64,000 nucleotides of DNA from Betaproteobacteria bacterium (GCA_028292405.1 JAQGMJ010000039.1:1-64000), one strand, 5' to 3'; shown: positions 1-9,039, counted from the first letter of the stretch. Numbers and translations are program-made. The notes: generated from the sequence alone by a model not told the origin.

Positions 1-41
1 TTCGCGGCTGTTTTGCCTTTTTGGCCCCTGGAGGCCCCTCA

Positions 42-2303
42 ATGAAATTTCGTTTTCCGATCGTCATCATCGACGAAGACTTCAGCTCCGAGAACACTTC
101 CGGGCTGGGCATCCGCGCGCTGGCGCAGGCGATCGAGGCGGAAGGCTTCGAGTTGCTGGGCGTCACCGGCTACGGCGACTTGTCGCAGTTCGCGCAGCAG
201 CAGTCGCGCGCCAGCGCCTTCATCCTGTCGATCGACGACGAGGAATTCACCCCCGGCCCGGAGCTCGACCCGGCGGTGCTGAACCTGCGTAGCTTCATCG
301 AGGAAATCCGCTTCAAGAACGCGGAGATTCCGATCTACCTGTACGGCGAGACCAAAACCTCGCGCGAAATCCCGAACGACATCCTGCGCGAACTGCACGG
401 CTTCATCCACATGTTCGAGGACACGCCGGAGTTCGTCGCGCGCCACATCATCCGCGAGGCCAAGAGCTACCTCGATAGCTTGTCCCCGCCCTTCTTCCGC
501 GCCCTGATTCATTACGCGCAGGACGGTTCCTACTCCTGGCATTGCCCCGGCCACTCCGGCGGCGTGGCCTTCCTGAAGTCGCCGATCGGCCAGATGTTCC
601 ACCAGTTCTTCGGCGAAAACATGCTGCGCGCCGACGTCTGCAACGCGGTGGAGGAACTCGGCCAGCTGCTCGACCACACCGGCCCGGTGGCCGCCTCCGA
701 GCGCAACGCGGCGCGCATCTTCAACGCCGACCATTGCTTTTTCGTCACCAACGGCACCTCCACCTCGAACAAGGTGGTCTGGCATGCCTATGTGGCGCCG
801 GACGACATCGTGGTGGTGGACCGCAACTGCCACAAGTCGATCCTGCACGCGATCATCATGACCGGGGCGATCCCGGTGTTCCTGACGCCGACGCGCAATC
901 ATCTGGGCATCATCGGGCCGATCCCGATGGAAGAGTTCAAGATGGAGACGATCCAGAAAAAGATCGAGGCCAACCCCTTCGCCAAGGCGGCGCAGGCGCG
1001 GCACCCGGAGCGCAAGCCGCGCATCCTGACCATCACGCAATCGACCTACGACGGCGTGATCTACAACGTCGAAATGCTGAAGGAAATCCTGGGCTCCAAC
1101 ATCGACGTGCTGCATTTCGACGAAGCCTGGCTGCCGCACGCCTCTTTCCACGACTTCTACAAGAACATGCACGCCATCGGGAAAGATCGGCCGCGCGCGA
1201 AGGACCCCCTGGTGTTCGCCACCCACTCCACCCACAAACTGCTGGCCGGCATTTCGCAGGCCTCGCAGATCCTGGTGCAGGAGTCGGAAACGCACAAGTT
1301 GGACCGCCACATCTTCAACGAAGCCTACCTGATGCACACCTCCACCAGCCCGCAGTACGCCATCATCGCCTCGTGCGACGTGGCCGCGGCGATGATGGAG
1401 CCGCCCGGCGGCACCGCGCTGGTGGAAGAGTCGATCGCCGAGGCGCTGGATTTCCGCCGCGCGATGCGCAAGGTCGACAAGGAATGGGGCAAGGACTGGT
1501 GGTTCCAGGTCTGGGGCCCGCAGAACATGGCTGCCGACGGCATCGGCTCGCGCGAAGACTGGGTACTCAAGGCGAACGAAAAGTGGCACGGCTTCGGCAA
1601 CATTGCCCCCGGCTTCAACATGCTGGACCCGATCAAGGCCACCGTCATTACCCCCGGCCTGGACGTCTCCGGCAAGTTCGCCAAGAGCGGCATCCCGGCC
1701 TCGATACTCACCAAGTTCCTCGCCGAGCACGGGGTTATCGTCGAGAAGACCGGGCTGTATTCCTTTTTCATCATGTTCACCATCGGCATCACCAAGGGCC
1801 GCTGGAACACCCTGGTGACGGCGCTGCAGCAGTTCAAGGACGACTACGACCGCAACGCGCCGCTGTGGCGCATCCTGCCGGAGTTCTGCGCCGCCTACCC
1901 GCGCTATGAGCGCACCGGTCTTAAAGACCTGTGCCAGCAGATTCATGACATGTACAAGGCCAGCGACATCGCCCGCCTGACCACCGAAATGTACCTGTCG
2001 AACATGCAGCCGGCGATGAAACCCTCGGACGCCTACGCCATGCTGGCCCACCGTGAAGTTGACCGGGTGGAGATCGACGATCTCGAAGGCCGGGTCACCA
2101 GCATCCTGCTCACGCCCTACCCGCCCGGCATCCCGCTGCTGATTCCCGGCGAGCGCTTCAACAAGACCATCGTCGATTATCTGAAGTTCGCGCGCAGCTT
2201 CAACGACAAGTTTCCGGGCTTCGACACCGACATCCACGGCCTTGTGGAAGAAGAAATCGACGGCAAGCGCAAATACTTCGTCGACTGCGTGCGGATCAAG
2301 TAG
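42..2303 (+). CDS. Arginine/lysine/ornithine decarboxylase (PLP, fold type I)
   Basis: Predicted 753-aa amino-acid decarboxylase that uses pyridoxal phosphate to turn arginine, lysine or ornithine into the polyamine or diamine plus CO2; cytoplasmic, used in acid resistance or polyamine synthesis. The N-terminal ~130 residues match the response-regulator-like wing domain of this family. The PLP domain shows VTNGTSTSNK, the DRNCHKS segment, HFDEAW with the PLP-binding Asp, and STHKLLAG, whose Lys (about residue 399) should form the Schiff base. Length is nearest to the biodegradative arginine decarboxylase AdiA (~755 aa), but the substrate cannot be decided by eye. The ATG at 42 is chosen because CTGGAGG lies just upstream; an in-frame ATG at 21 has no such site. 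A rho-independent terminator follows, so it looks monocistronic. Confidence 0.93.
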   Translation: MKFRFPIVIIDEDFSSENTSGLGIRALAQAIEAEGFELLGVTGYGDLSQFAQQQSRASAFILSIDDEEFTPGPELDPAVLNLRSFIEEIRFKNAEIPIYLYGETKTSREIPNDILRELHGFIHMFEDTPEFVARHIIREAKSYLDSLSPPFFRALIHYAQDGSYSWHCPGHSGGVAFLKSPIGQMFHQFFGENMLRADVCNAVEELGQLLDHTGPVAASERNAARIFNADHCFFVTNGTSTSNKVVWHAYVAPDDIVVVDRNCHKSILHAIIMTGAIPVFLTPTRNHLGIIGPIPMEEFKMETIQKKIEANPFAKAAQARHPERKPRILTITQSTYDGVIYNVEMLKEILGSNIDVLHFDEAWLPHASFHDFYKNMHAIGKDRPRAKDPLVFATHSTHKLLAGISQASQILVQESETHKLDRHIFNEAYLMHTSTSPQYAIIASCDVAAAMMEPPGGTALVEESIAEALDFRRAMRKVDKEWGKDWWFQVWGPQNMAADGIGSREDWVLKANEKWHGFGNIAPGFNMLDPIKATVITPGLDVSGKFAKSGIPASILTKFLAEHGVIVEKTGLYSFFIMFTIGITKGRWNTLVTALQQFKDDYDRNAPLWRILPEFCAAYPRYERTGLKDLCQQIHDMYKASDIARLTTEMYLSNMQPAMKPSDAYAMLAHREVDRVEIDDLEGRVTSILLTPYPPGIPLLIPGERFNKTIVDYLKFARSFNDKFPGFDTDIHGLVEEEIDGKRKYFVDCVRIK

Positions 2304-2325
2304 GCGTCCGCCCGCAGCAAGGCTC

Positions 2326-2353
2326 AAGGCCCCGCATGCGGGGCCTTTGTTTA
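2326..2353 (+). terminator. Rho-independent terminator after decarboxylase
   Basis: Perfect GGCCCCGC/GCGGGGCC-type hairpin flanked by AA on the left and CTTTGTTT on the right, 23 bases after the decarboxylase stop codon. Confidence 0.85.
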
Positions 2354-2475
2354 TTCCGCCGCCCCGCGCTTATGCGGCCAAAAAGACCGTGAATGCGATG
2401 GCCGCGCCGGTCGGCTGTAGCATACGCAGTCCCCCAAACAAAAACCCACAAAGACCCATAACATTTGAGGCAAGC

Positions 2476-2856
2476 ATGCGCATTTTCAGAATCTTCACCC
2501 AGCCTTCCGGCGAGTCCGGCATCGAAATCCGTGAAGTGCCGATGAGCAAGGATGAACGCCCGATGTCGGCTACCTTCCCCGCCCTGAACATCTTCTTTCG
2601 CGAGACCCCGGAAGGCAATGTCGAGGACTATCACCGCGCGCCGCGCCGCCAGCTGATTTTCCTCACCTCGGGAATTCTCGAACTCGAGAGCAGCGAGGGC
2701 AAGCGCTTCATCTGCCGCCCCGGCGACCTGATCTTCGCCGAAGACCACACGGGCAAGGGCCACATCACCCGTTCGCTGCGCGACATCCGCGGCTTCGTGC
2801 ATGTCGTGGTGCCTTTGGAATTCGACGTATCGCAATGGCCGCTAGTCTCTTCCTGA
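2476..2856 (+). CDS. Cupin-domain protein
   Basis: 126-aa single-domain protein with a cupin pattern: EDYHRAPRRQ followed by strands, the glycine turn CRPGDLIFAEDHTGKGH and a final beta strand. Cupins of this size are small metal-binding beta barrels acting as isomerases, dioxygenases or sensors; the metal ligands here are not a full canonical HxH set, so the activity is unknown. No signal peptide. The start is set by TGAGG six bases upstream of ATG 2476; an upstream reading frame without this site was discarded. The Bug-type receptor gene begins 45 bases downstream on the same strand, so the two may be co-transcribed and the cupin could act on the imported compound. That link is inference. 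Confidence 0.75.
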   Translation: MRIFRIFTQPSGESGIEIREVPMSKDERPMSATFPALNIFFRETPEGNVEDYHRAPRRQLIFLTSGILELESSEGKRFICRPGDLIFAEDHTGKGHITRSLRDIRGFVHVVVPLEFDVSQWPLVSS

Positions 2857-2901
2857 GTTCCAGCCTGCCAAACCAAAATTAAAAACTACCGGAGACAACA
2901 A

Positions 2902-3852
2902 ATGAAACGACTTCTCGCCCTATTCACGCTGGCGCTGGCGGGCACCGCCCTCGCGCAAAGCCCCAAGCCGCCGATGCGGGTGATCGTACCCTTCGCCGCC
3001 GGCGGCGCCAGCGACTTCTACACCCGCATCGTCGCGCAAAAAATCAACGAGCAGACCGGGCGCAACGTCATTGTCGAGAACCGCACCGGCGCCGGCGGGC
3101 GCATCGCCTTCGAATACGCCGCCCATTCGCCCGGCGACGGCAGCGTGATCGCGCTGATCGACGCCACCTATGCCATGCTGCCCGGCCTGTTCGAAAAGCT
3201 GCCCTGGGACATCAATGCCGACCTGGTGCCGGCGGCGATGATCACGCAGACGCCCTTTGTCATCATCGTCCCCACCGCATCGAAATACCAGACGCTTCAG
3301 GACCTGATCAACGATGCCAAGGCGCGCCCCGGCAAGCTCAACTTCGGCTCTGCCGGCGTCGGCAGCGTGAACCACATCGTCACAGAGCGCTTTCGCAGCG
3401 ATGCGAAGATACAGATCACCAATATTCCCTACCGCGGCATGAGCGAGGCCAGCGTGGCGCTGCAAGGCGGTGAGCTCGACCTGATCATCGCCGCCTCGCC
3501 CACGGCCCTGGGCCCGATCCTCGGCGGTAAGGTGCGCCCGCTGGCCGTCACCACGGCCAAGCGCTCCTCCGCCCTGCCCAACGTGCCGACGGCTTCCGAG
3601 GCGGGCGTTCCGCCCTACATCACCACCAACTGGTTCGGCTGGGCGGCGCCCAAGGGCACGCCGAAGGAGTTCATCCAGCAGTTGCGCGACGACGTGGTGA
3701 AGGCGGTGAATTCGCCCGACGTGCGCGACCGCCTGGCAAGCCAGGGCGCGGAGCCGTCGAACTTCACCAGCGAAGACTTCGTCAAGTTCCTGCGCGAGGA
3801 CACCAAGCGCTGGACCGACGTGATCCGCGCCAACGGCATCAAGGCGGAATAA
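2902..3852 (+). CDS. Bug/TctC-family tripartite tricarboxylate transporter receptor
   Basis: 316-aa periplasmic solute-binding protein of the Bug family. It has a clear signal peptide (MKRLLALFTLALAGTALA, cleavage before QS), then the family signatures VPFAAGGASDFYTRIVAQK, the VIVENRTGAGG segment, and NIPYRGMSEASVALQGGELD. Such proteins bind carboxylates or other small acids for TctAB permeases or for two-component sensing. No TctA or TctB gene lies in the window, so it is an orphan receptor and the ligand is unknown. GGAGA sits eight bases upstream of ATG. It follows a cupin gene by 45 bases and is closed by a strong terminator. Confidence 0.92.
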   Translation: MKRLLALFTLALAGTALAQSPKPPMRVIVPFAAGGASDFYTRIVAQKINEQTGRNVIVENRTGAGGRIAFEYAAHSPGDGSVIALIDATYAMLPGLFEKLPWDINADLVPAAMITQTPFVIIVPTASKYQTLQDLINDAKARPGKLNFGSAGVGSVNHIVTERFRSDAKIQITNIPYRGMSEASVALQGGELDLIIAASPTALGPILGGKVRPLAVTTAKRSSALPNVPTASEAGVPPYITTNWFGWAAPKGTPKEFIQQLRDDVVKAVNSPDVRDRLASQGAEPSNFTSEDFVKFLREDTKRWTDVIRANGIKAE

Positions 3853-3895
3853 CGCCTCGCGCCAACGGCAGTTGCAGAAACGGCAGCCGCAAAAA

Positions 3896-3930
3896 CCAAA
3901 GGGCCACCGCACGGTGGCCCTTCTGTTTTA
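3896..3930 (+). terminator. Rho-independent terminator after Bug gene
   Basis: AAAGGGCCACCG-CA-CGGTGGCCCTT hairpin followed by CTGTTTT, 44 bases past the Bug stop codon and just before the convergent tRNA gene. Confidence 0.88.
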
Positions 3931-3943
3931 CATCGCATTATTG

Positions 3944-4020
3944 TGGTGCGGCTGGAGCGATTCGAACGCCCGACCCCTTGGTTCGTAGCCAAGTACTCTA
4001 TCCAACTGAGCTACAGCCGC
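3944..4020 (-). tRNA. tRNA-Arg (anticodon ACG)
   Basis: Reading the minus strand from 4020 gives a complete 77-nt cloverleaf. The 7-bp acceptor stem is GCGGCTG/CAGCCGC, the D arm contains AGCTCAGTTGGATAGAG, and the anticodon stem CTTGG/CCAAG encloses loop CTACGAA, so the anticodon is ACG (read as ICG, decoding CGU/CGC/CGA). The T arm has GTTCGAATC, and the 3' CCA is encoded (3944-3946). Confidence 0.96.
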
Positions 4021-4218
4021 AACGCTGCGAATTATAACAGAAGGTATGCTTTTGGGCGATAATTGCGGTTTGGCGCATTTGTGGCCTCACTAGTTGCATT
4101 CTCGTTTTGGCGCCGGTGCTTCGCGCGACCCGCCGCGGCGCGTTTTTCACCCCTGACTGCACAGTGCCGACACCGCTCCGGCGCTTTCGCTCCACCCATT
4201 GGCCGCCACCCGGATCTC

Positions 4219-5823
4219 ATGAATCTCCCCGAAGAAGTCCACCGCCGGCGCACCTTTGCCATCATCAGCCACCCTGACGCCGGCAAGACCACGCTGACCG
4301 AAAAGCTGCTGCTGTTCGCCGGCGCGATCAATATCGCCGGAAGCGTGAAGGCACGCAAGGCGACACGCCACGCCACCTCCGACTGGATGGAAATCGAAAA
4401 GCAGCGCGGCATCTCGGTGGCCTCTTCCGTGATGCAGATGGACTACCGCGGCTGCGTGATCAATCTGCTCGACACCCCCGGCCACCAGGACTTTTCCGAA
4501 GATACCTATCGCGTGCTCACCGCGGTGGACGCCGCGCTGATGGTGATCGACGCGGCCAACGGCGTCGAGCCGCAGACCAAGCGCCTGCTGGAAGTCTGCC
4601 GCGCCCGCAACACGCCCATCCTCACCTTCATCAACAAGATGGACCGCGAAGTGCGCGAGCCGATGGACCTGATCCAGGAGATCGAGCAAAGCCTGGGCAT
4701 GGACGTGGCGCCGCTGACCTGGCCTGTCGGCATGGGCAAGCGCTTTCACGGCGTCTACGACCTGCGCCTGTCGCGCATGCGGGTGTTCCGCCCCGGCGAA
4801 GACCGGCGCAACGACGACGAAGTGGTGGCCGACCTCGACAGCCCGGAGATCAAGCAGCGCTTCGGCGCCGAACTTACGCAGGCGCTCGGCGAGATCGACC
4901 TCGTCACCTCCGCCGCCATGCCCTTCGACAGCAAGGAATTCTTGGCCGGCCGCCAGACGCCTCTCTTCTTCGGCTCGGCAATCAACAACTTCGGCGTGCA
5001 GGAAGTGCTGGACGCCCTGGTCGATCTGGCGCCGCCGCCCGGCATGCGCAAGGCCATGGAGCGCGAAGTCAAGCCGGAAGAACCCAAGTTCACCGCGGTC
5101 GTTTTTAAAATCCAGGCCAACATGGACCCGGCGCACCGCGACCGTATCGCCTTCGCCCGTGTCTCTTCCGGCAAGTTCGTGCGCGGGATGAAATTTCGCG
5201 TGGTGCGCACGGGCAAGGACATCCGCCCCGGCTCCGTGGTCTCCTTCCTGTCGCAGCGCCGCGAGTTGCTGGAGGAAGCCTACGCCGGCGACATCATCGG
5301 CATTCCCAACCACGGCACTTTGCAATTGGGCGACACACTCACTGAAGGCGAGTCCCTGCAATTCACCGGACTGCCATTTTTCGCCCCGGAAATGTTCAAA
5401 GCCGTCGAGGTGGTGGACCCGATGCGCACCAAGCAATTGCGCACCGGCCTGACCCAACTCGGCGAGGAAGGCGCGATCCAGGTGTTCCGCCCGCACACCG
5501 GCGGCGCGCTGCTGCTGGGCGCCATCGGCGTGCTGCAGTTCGATGTCGTCGCACACCGCCTGCAGCACGAGTACGGCGTCGAGGCGCGCTACATGCCTTC
5601 CAAGTACATGATGGCGCGCTGGGTCACCTGCGACAGCCCGCGCGAAATGGACCGCTTCATCGAGGCCAACGCCCACCGCATCGCTTATGACGCGGTGGAC
5701 GCGCCGACTTTCCTGGTCTCCTTTCCCGCCGAATTGCGGGTGATCGAGGAGACCTGGAAGGAGATTCGCTTCCACGCGCTGCGCGAGCACGCCGGGCTGG
5801 TGTTCTCCAGCACCGGCGCGTAA
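4219..5823 (+). CDS. prfC: Peptide chain release factor 3
   Basis: 534-aa translational GTPase RF3, which removes RF1/RF2 from the ribosome after termination (the E. coli protein is 529 aa). GTPase motifs are in order: G1 SHPDAGKTTLTEK, G2 region QRGISVASSV, G3 DTPGHQDF, G4 NKMD. The middle and C-terminal beta-barrel and RF3 C-terminal segments follow (GDTLTEGESLQFTGLPFFAPE; VARYMPSKY-like EARYMPSKYMMARW). The ATG at 4219 is chosen because the conserved N-terminus begins there, although the frame is open further upstream with no homology. The tRNA-Arg gene lies immediately upstream on the other strand. Confidence 0.97.
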   Translation: MNLPEEVHRRRTFAIISHPDAGKTTLTEKLLLFAGAINIAGSVKARKATRHATSDWMEIEKQRGISVASSVMQMDYRGCVINLLDTPGHQDFSEDTYRVLTAVDAALMVIDAANGVEPQTKRLLEVCRARNTPILTFINKMDREVREPMDLIQEIEQSLGMDVAPLTWPVGMGKRFHGVYDLRLSRMRVFRPGEDRRNDDEVVADLDSPEIKQRFGAELTQALGEIDLVTSAAMPFDSKEFLAGRQTPLFFGSAINNFGVQEVLDALVDLAPPPGMRKAMEREVKPEEPKFTAVVFKIQANMDPAHRDRIAFARVSSGKFVRGMKFRVVRTGKDIRPGSVVSFLSQRRELLEEAYAGDIIGIPNHGTLQLGDTLTEGESLQFTGLPFFAPEMFKAVEVVDPMRTKQLRTGLTQLGEEGAIQVFRPHTGGALLLGAIGVLQFDVVAHRLQHEYGVEARYMPSKYMMARWVTCDSPREMDRFIEANAHRIAYDAVDAPTFLVSFPAELRVIEETWKEIRFHALREHAGLVFSSTGA

Positions 5824-6042
5824 AGCAGGGCTAGTGGTTCCAGCACCAGCGCCCGAAGCGTCTTGCGATGCGCCGGCTTGATACGGCGGCTCCACGCCGC
5901 CGCCCGTGATGCGGCGCGTCCGCGCTGCTCCGCTTCTGATCCAGCGCATTCGCGCTGCATGCGCCAAAAACCGTATAGTGTCGCGCCAACGGCACGCCGG
6001 TTGCGCGCGCCTTCATCTTTCACCAACAAGGAGACGACCCCC

Positions 6043-6909
6043 ATGAACTGGACCCCGCGCCGCAAGCGTTTTCGCGCCCTCATCGCCGGCAACCAATGCG
6101 TCTATCCCGGCTCGGTATTCGACGCCCTTTCCGCCCGCGCCGCCGAGGACATCGGCTTCGAGATCGGCATGTACGCCGGCTCGGTGGCCTCGCTGACGAT
6201 ACTCGGTGGGCCGGACATCGCCGTCATCACCCTCTCCGAATTCGCCGACCAGGCCTACCGCATCTGCCGCGCCGGCAACCTGGCGCTGATGGTCGATGCC
6301 GACCACGGCTACGGCAACGCGCTCAACGTGCGGCGCACCGTCGAGGAACTGGAAACCGCCGGCGTCAGCGGCCTGTCGATCGAAGACACCGAACTCCCCG
6401 CCGGCTACGGCCGCGCCGACAAGCCGGCCCTGCTGTCGAAGGAAGAAGGCGTGGGCAAGATGAAAGCGGCCGTCTCCGCGCGCCAGGACCCCGACCTGGT
6501 GATCGCCGCGCGCACCAGCGCGATTTCGATTTCCGGCCTGGACGACACCATTGCCCGCATCCAGGCCTACGAGACCACAGGCGTCGATGCCCTGTTCCTG
6601 GTCGGCGTGAAGACGCGCGACCAGTTGGAGGCGATCGTCAAGGCCACCAAGTTGCCGCTGATCCTGGGCGGCGTGCCGGCCGACATGATGGACCGCGAAT
6701 ACCTCGCCAGCCGGCGCGTGCGCATCTGCCTCACCGGCCACCAGCCCTTCATGGCGGGCGTGCAGGCGGTGTACGCGACGCTGAAGGCCCTGCGCGACGG
6801 CACCGACCCGGCCAAGCTCACCGGCCTGCCGGCGGGCGGCTTGATGAAGCAGCTGACCCGCGATGCGGACTACGCCAAGTGGGCGCAGGAGTACCTGGGC
6901 GGCAAGTAA
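6043..6909 (+). CDS. Isocitrate lyase/PEP mutase superfamily, oxaloacetate decarboxylase-like
   Basis: 288-aa cytoplasmic enzyme of the PEP mutase/isocitrate lyase superfamily. It shows the superfamily metal and substrate motifs: VYPGSVFDALSAR near the N-terminus, LMVDADHGYGNALNVRRTV, LSIEDTELP and VIAARTSA. Length and the SIEDTELPAGYG context fit the Pseudomonas PA4872-type group (287 aa) shown to be oxaloacetate decarboxylase; that assignment rests on family resemblance. The ATG at 6043 follows AAGGAGA by eight bases. It stands alone after prfC; a 6-bp GGCCGC hairpin (6936-6951) follows the stop without a T tract. Confidence 0.88.
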   Translation: MNWTPRRKRFRALIAGNQCVYPGSVFDALSARAAEDIGFEIGMYAGSVASLTILGGPDIAVITLSEFADQAYRICRAGNLALMVDADHGYGNALNVRRTVEELETAGVSGLSIEDTELPAGYGRADKPALLSKEEGVGKMKAAVSARQDPDLVIAARTSAISISGLDDTIARIQAYETTGVDALFLVGVKTRDQLEAIVKATKLPLILGGVPADMMDREYLASRRVRICLTGHQPFMAGVQAVYATLKALRDGTDPAKLTGLPAGGLMKQLTRDADYAKWAQEYLGGK

Positions 6910-7044
6910 GGCGGATCGCAGTACCTGGACGACACGGCCGCGTTTGCGGCCATCTCTACGAGGAACCCTATAAAAAGACAGGTTTTTCGTCTTTTTTGCG
7001 CACCCGCCAACACATGTGTGGTCGGGCAGTGGTATCGCCCTGCC

Positions 7045-7077
7045 AAAACCACGGCTTGGTCTCAAGGTCCAAGTGCA
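7045..7077 (+). repeat. Left terminal inverted repeat of IS30 element
   Basis: Pairs with 8109-8141. The inner 23 bases differ at only one position from the reverse complement of the right end; the outer part carries several mismatches. Confidence 0.8.
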
Positions 7078-7109
7078 ACACTATGGTCATACCGACCGGG
7101 AGAGTTGCA

Positions 7110-8108
7110 ATGGAAACGAAGAGCTACAGTCATTTGAGTGCGTTGGAGAGAGAAAGGATCAGCATTGGTCTGAAGGGAGGGCTGACGTTGAACGAAGTGG
7201 CCCGGCAACTGGAGCGCTCACCATCGACGATCAGCCGGGAAGTGGACAGGCATGGAGGCCGCAGAGGCTACCTGGCGGTGCTGGCGCAGCGGCAAGCGGT
7301 GCAATGCGCCGCCGTGCCGCGACGAGCGTGCCGCCTGCACGACGAACGCATCTGCCGCTACGTCGTTGAAGGGCTGAACCACCAGTGGTCGCCGCAGCAG
7401 ATTGCCGCGCGCATGCGTCAGGACTATCCTGCGGAAATGACCATGCGCATCTCCCATGAAACGATCTACGCCGGGATTTACCTGATTCCGCGCGGAGAAC
7501 TGAAGAAGTCCTTCCTGGCCGCCCTGCGGCACGACAAGGTGCGCCGCTTGGGACGCCCGCGCAAACACGACGCCAAGCAGCGCGGCAGGCTGATCGGCAT
7601 GACGCCGATCGCCGAGCGGCCGGCCGAGGTGACCGATCGTCTGGTACCTGGTCATTGGGAGGGCGACCTGATTCGTGGCCGGGCCAACGGTTCGTCGGTG
7701 GGGACCTGCGTGGAGCGCTCCTCGCGACTGCTGATTCTGATCAAGATGGATGGCTATGACGCTACCCGCGCCCGTAAGAGCTTCACCCGCAAGCTCTCCC
7801 GCATCCCGGCGCCGTTGCGCAAGTCGCTCACCTATGACCAGGGCCATGAGATGGCGCAGCACAAGAAACTGGCCAAGTCCTTGTCTTTGAAGGTTTACTT
7901 CGCCGATCCGCATAGCCCTTGGCAGCGTGGTTCGAACGAGAATACCAATGGCTTGCTGCGTCAATATCTGCCCAAGGGCACCGACCTGTCCGGCTACTCG
8001 CAACGTCAGCTCAACCACATCGCCGAAGAAATGAACAACCGGCCTCGCAAGGTCCTTGATTGGATGACCCCTAACGAGGTTTGGGCTTCTTATTCTCAGT
8101 TCCTTTAA
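7110..8108 (+). CDS. IS30-family transposase
   Basis: 332-aa transposase. The N-terminus (about residues 5-45) is a helix-turn-helix with HLSALERERISIGLKGG and LERSPSTISREVDRHGG, typical of IS30. The DDE catalytic core shows VPGHWEGDLI (first Asp), LTYDQGHEMA (second Asp) and WQRGSNENTNGLLRQYLP (Glu). Length is usual for the family and no frameshift is seen, so it may be active. The start at 7110 is chosen at METKSYSHLS, just upstream of the HTH; an in-frame ATG at 7083 is possible but lies against the left inverted repeat. The gene is flanked by both inverted repeats. Confidence 0.95.
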   Translation: METKSYSHLSALERERISIGLKGGLTLNEVARQLERSPSTISREVDRHGGRRGYLAVLAQRQAVQCAAVPRRACRLHDERICRYVVEGLNHQWSPQQIAARMRQDYPAEMTMRISHETIYAGIYLIPRGELKKSFLAALRHDKVRRLGRPRKHDAKQRGRLIGMTPIAERPAEVTDRLVPGHWEGDLIRGRANGSSVGTCVERSSRLLILIKMDGYDATRARKSFTRKLSRIPAPLRKSLTYDQGHEMAQHKKLAKSLSLKVYFADPHSPWQRGSNENTNGLLRQYLPKGTDLSGYSQRQLNHIAEEMNNRPRKVLDWMTPNEVWASYSQFL

Positions 8109-8141
8109 TGCACTTGGAACTTGAGACCAAGTGGTGTTTTT
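8109..8141 (-). repeat. Right terminal inverted repeat of IS30 element
   Basis: Begins at the transposase stop codon and is the inverted counterpart of 7045-7077, ending in a run of six Ts. Confidence 0.8.
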
Positions 8142-8268
8142 TCACTACTTGCGTGGTAAGTAGGCGCTCGCGCATGCTCCCCGGCAATACTGCTTGCACC
8201 AGCGGCACGGACAGGCGCGAACCCGCAAACGCGAGCAGGCTGGCACGGAGTTTCAGCGGGCCGAACAT
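8142..8268 (-). pseudogene. Possible 5' remnant of a gene cut by the IS30 element
   Basis: Minus-strand frame starting at ATG 8268 reads MFGPLKLRASLLAFAGSR and runs without a stop into the right end of the IS. The first ~40 residues look like an ordinary protein N-terminus but I do not recognise the family. The continuation is not identifiable on the left side of the IS, so this may be a deletion remnant or chance coding. Confidence 0.25.
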
Positions 8269-8454
8269 GGATCGACAATGGGTGCAGCAGCAGCGCCCAT
8301 GGTTCCAAACATACACGAATCCAATTGCCAAGTGTGGTTGATTTTCGGTCTGTCGCGGGAGCGGCCGCACGCCCTAACATCCGAGAGCCTAGCGCCTATA
8401 ATTTGCGCAAGCCTGCCCATCGACAGGCTGCCATAACAACCACCGGAGACTTCC
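8269..8454. other. Intergenic region between IS30 flank and exported cupin
   Basis: Together with the preceding flank this is just over 300 bases without a recognised gene. A possible -10 (TATAAT at 8397-8402, within CCTATAATTTG) lies 53 bases before the cupin start, a plausible promoter for that gene. Nothing else is evident. Confidence 0.4.
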
Positions 8455-8943
8455 ATGCGCACCTTCCCAGCCGCTGCCTTGCTGCTGTCCGCCCTCGCCT
8501 GTGCGTCCGCGTCCGCGCTGGCGCAGACGCCGCCCGACGCCCAGGGTTTCATCCGCGCCGCGCCCGACCAGATCCAGTGGAAGGACGCGGGCCTGGGCGT
8601 GAAAAACGTGGTGCTCTATGGCGACCCGTCCAAGCCGGGCATGTACGTGGTGCGCAACACCTTTCCGCCCGGCATCATGAGCACGCCGCACTATCACTCG
8701 CAGGACCGCTTCGTGGTGGTGATCAAGGGCACCTGGCACACCGGCACCGACGACAACTGGGACCCGGCCAGCACCAAGGGCATGGGGCCGGGCAGCTACA
8801 TGATCCACCCCAAGGGCGCGATCCACTTTGACGGCGCCAAGGACGAGGAGGTGATCGTGCAGATCACCGGCATGGGACCGGTCGAGACCGTGTCTAGTTA
8901 CCCGCAGGGGCCGCGCTTCGGCCCGCCGCACAAGATGAAATAG
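8455..8943 (+). CDS. Exported cupin-domain protein
   Basis: 162-aa protein with a signal peptide (MRTFPAAALLLSALACASASALA, cut before QTPP) and a cupin fold: FPPGIMSTPHYHSQDRFVVV supplies the HxH ligands and the second half contains GPGSYMIHPKGAIHFDGAKD. It should be periplasmic and probably binds a metal; the reaction is unknown. CCGGAGA is six bases upstream of ATG. It is monocistronic with a GC-rich hairpin after the stop. It is not close in sequence to the cytoplasmic cupins at 2476 and 55191. Confidence 0.8.
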   Translation: MRTFPAAALLLSALACASASALAQTPPDAQGFIRAAPDQIQWKDAGLGVKNVVLYGDPSKPGMYVVRNTFPPGIMSTPHYHSQDRFVVVIKGTWHTGTDDNWDPASTKGMGPGSYMIHPKGAIHFDGAKDEEVIVQITGMGPVETVSSYPQGPRFGPPHKMK

Positions 8944-8959
8944 GGTTAGACAAGACGGA

Positions 8960-8986
8960 GCCGCGCCTGCCGGGCGCGGCGTTGTA
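8960..8986 (+). terminator. Likely terminator after exported cupin
   Basis: GCCGCGCC/GGCGCGGC hairpin with a 5-base loop, followed only by the short GTTGT tail; strong stem, weak T tract. Confidence 0.5.
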
Positions 8987-9039
8987 CGCCATCGCGCTCT
9001 GTGGGACGCGGCGCGAAAGACGAAAGCGCGAACAGCACC

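Larger units (their letters stand above)
7045..8141 (+). mobile_element. IS30-family insertion sequence
   Basis: About 1.1 kb element made of one intact DDE transposase gene between imperfect terminal inverted repeats. The outer AAAA/TTTT ends and the cores containing CTTGGTCTCAAG match between the left (7045-7077) and right (8109-8141) ends. Size (1.03-1.22 kb typical) and a single ORF match IS30. I could not see a convincing target-site duplication, so the outer boundaries may be off by a few bases. Confidence 0.85.

Noticed and set aside
39-2327. Long minus-strand open frame opposite the decarboxylase
   Set aside because: It is antisense to a gene with complete family motifs and its own sequence is Arg/Gln/His-rich, the usual GC-strand shadow.
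4147-5967. 606-aa minus-strand frame opposite prfC
   Set aside because: Shadow of RF3; no ribosome site and no family resemblance.
6972-6997. AAAAAGAC/GTCTTTTT inverted repeat before the IS element
   Set aside because: Stem is almost all A/T with no separate T run, so it is not a convincing terminator.
6096-7109. Long plus-strand frame reading into the transposase
   Set aside because: The first part is another frame of the PEP-mutase-like gene; transposase homology begins near 7110.
7041-8145. Target-site duplication for IS30
   Set aside because: Bases next to the inverted repeats do not match (CC against TC), so none was claimed.
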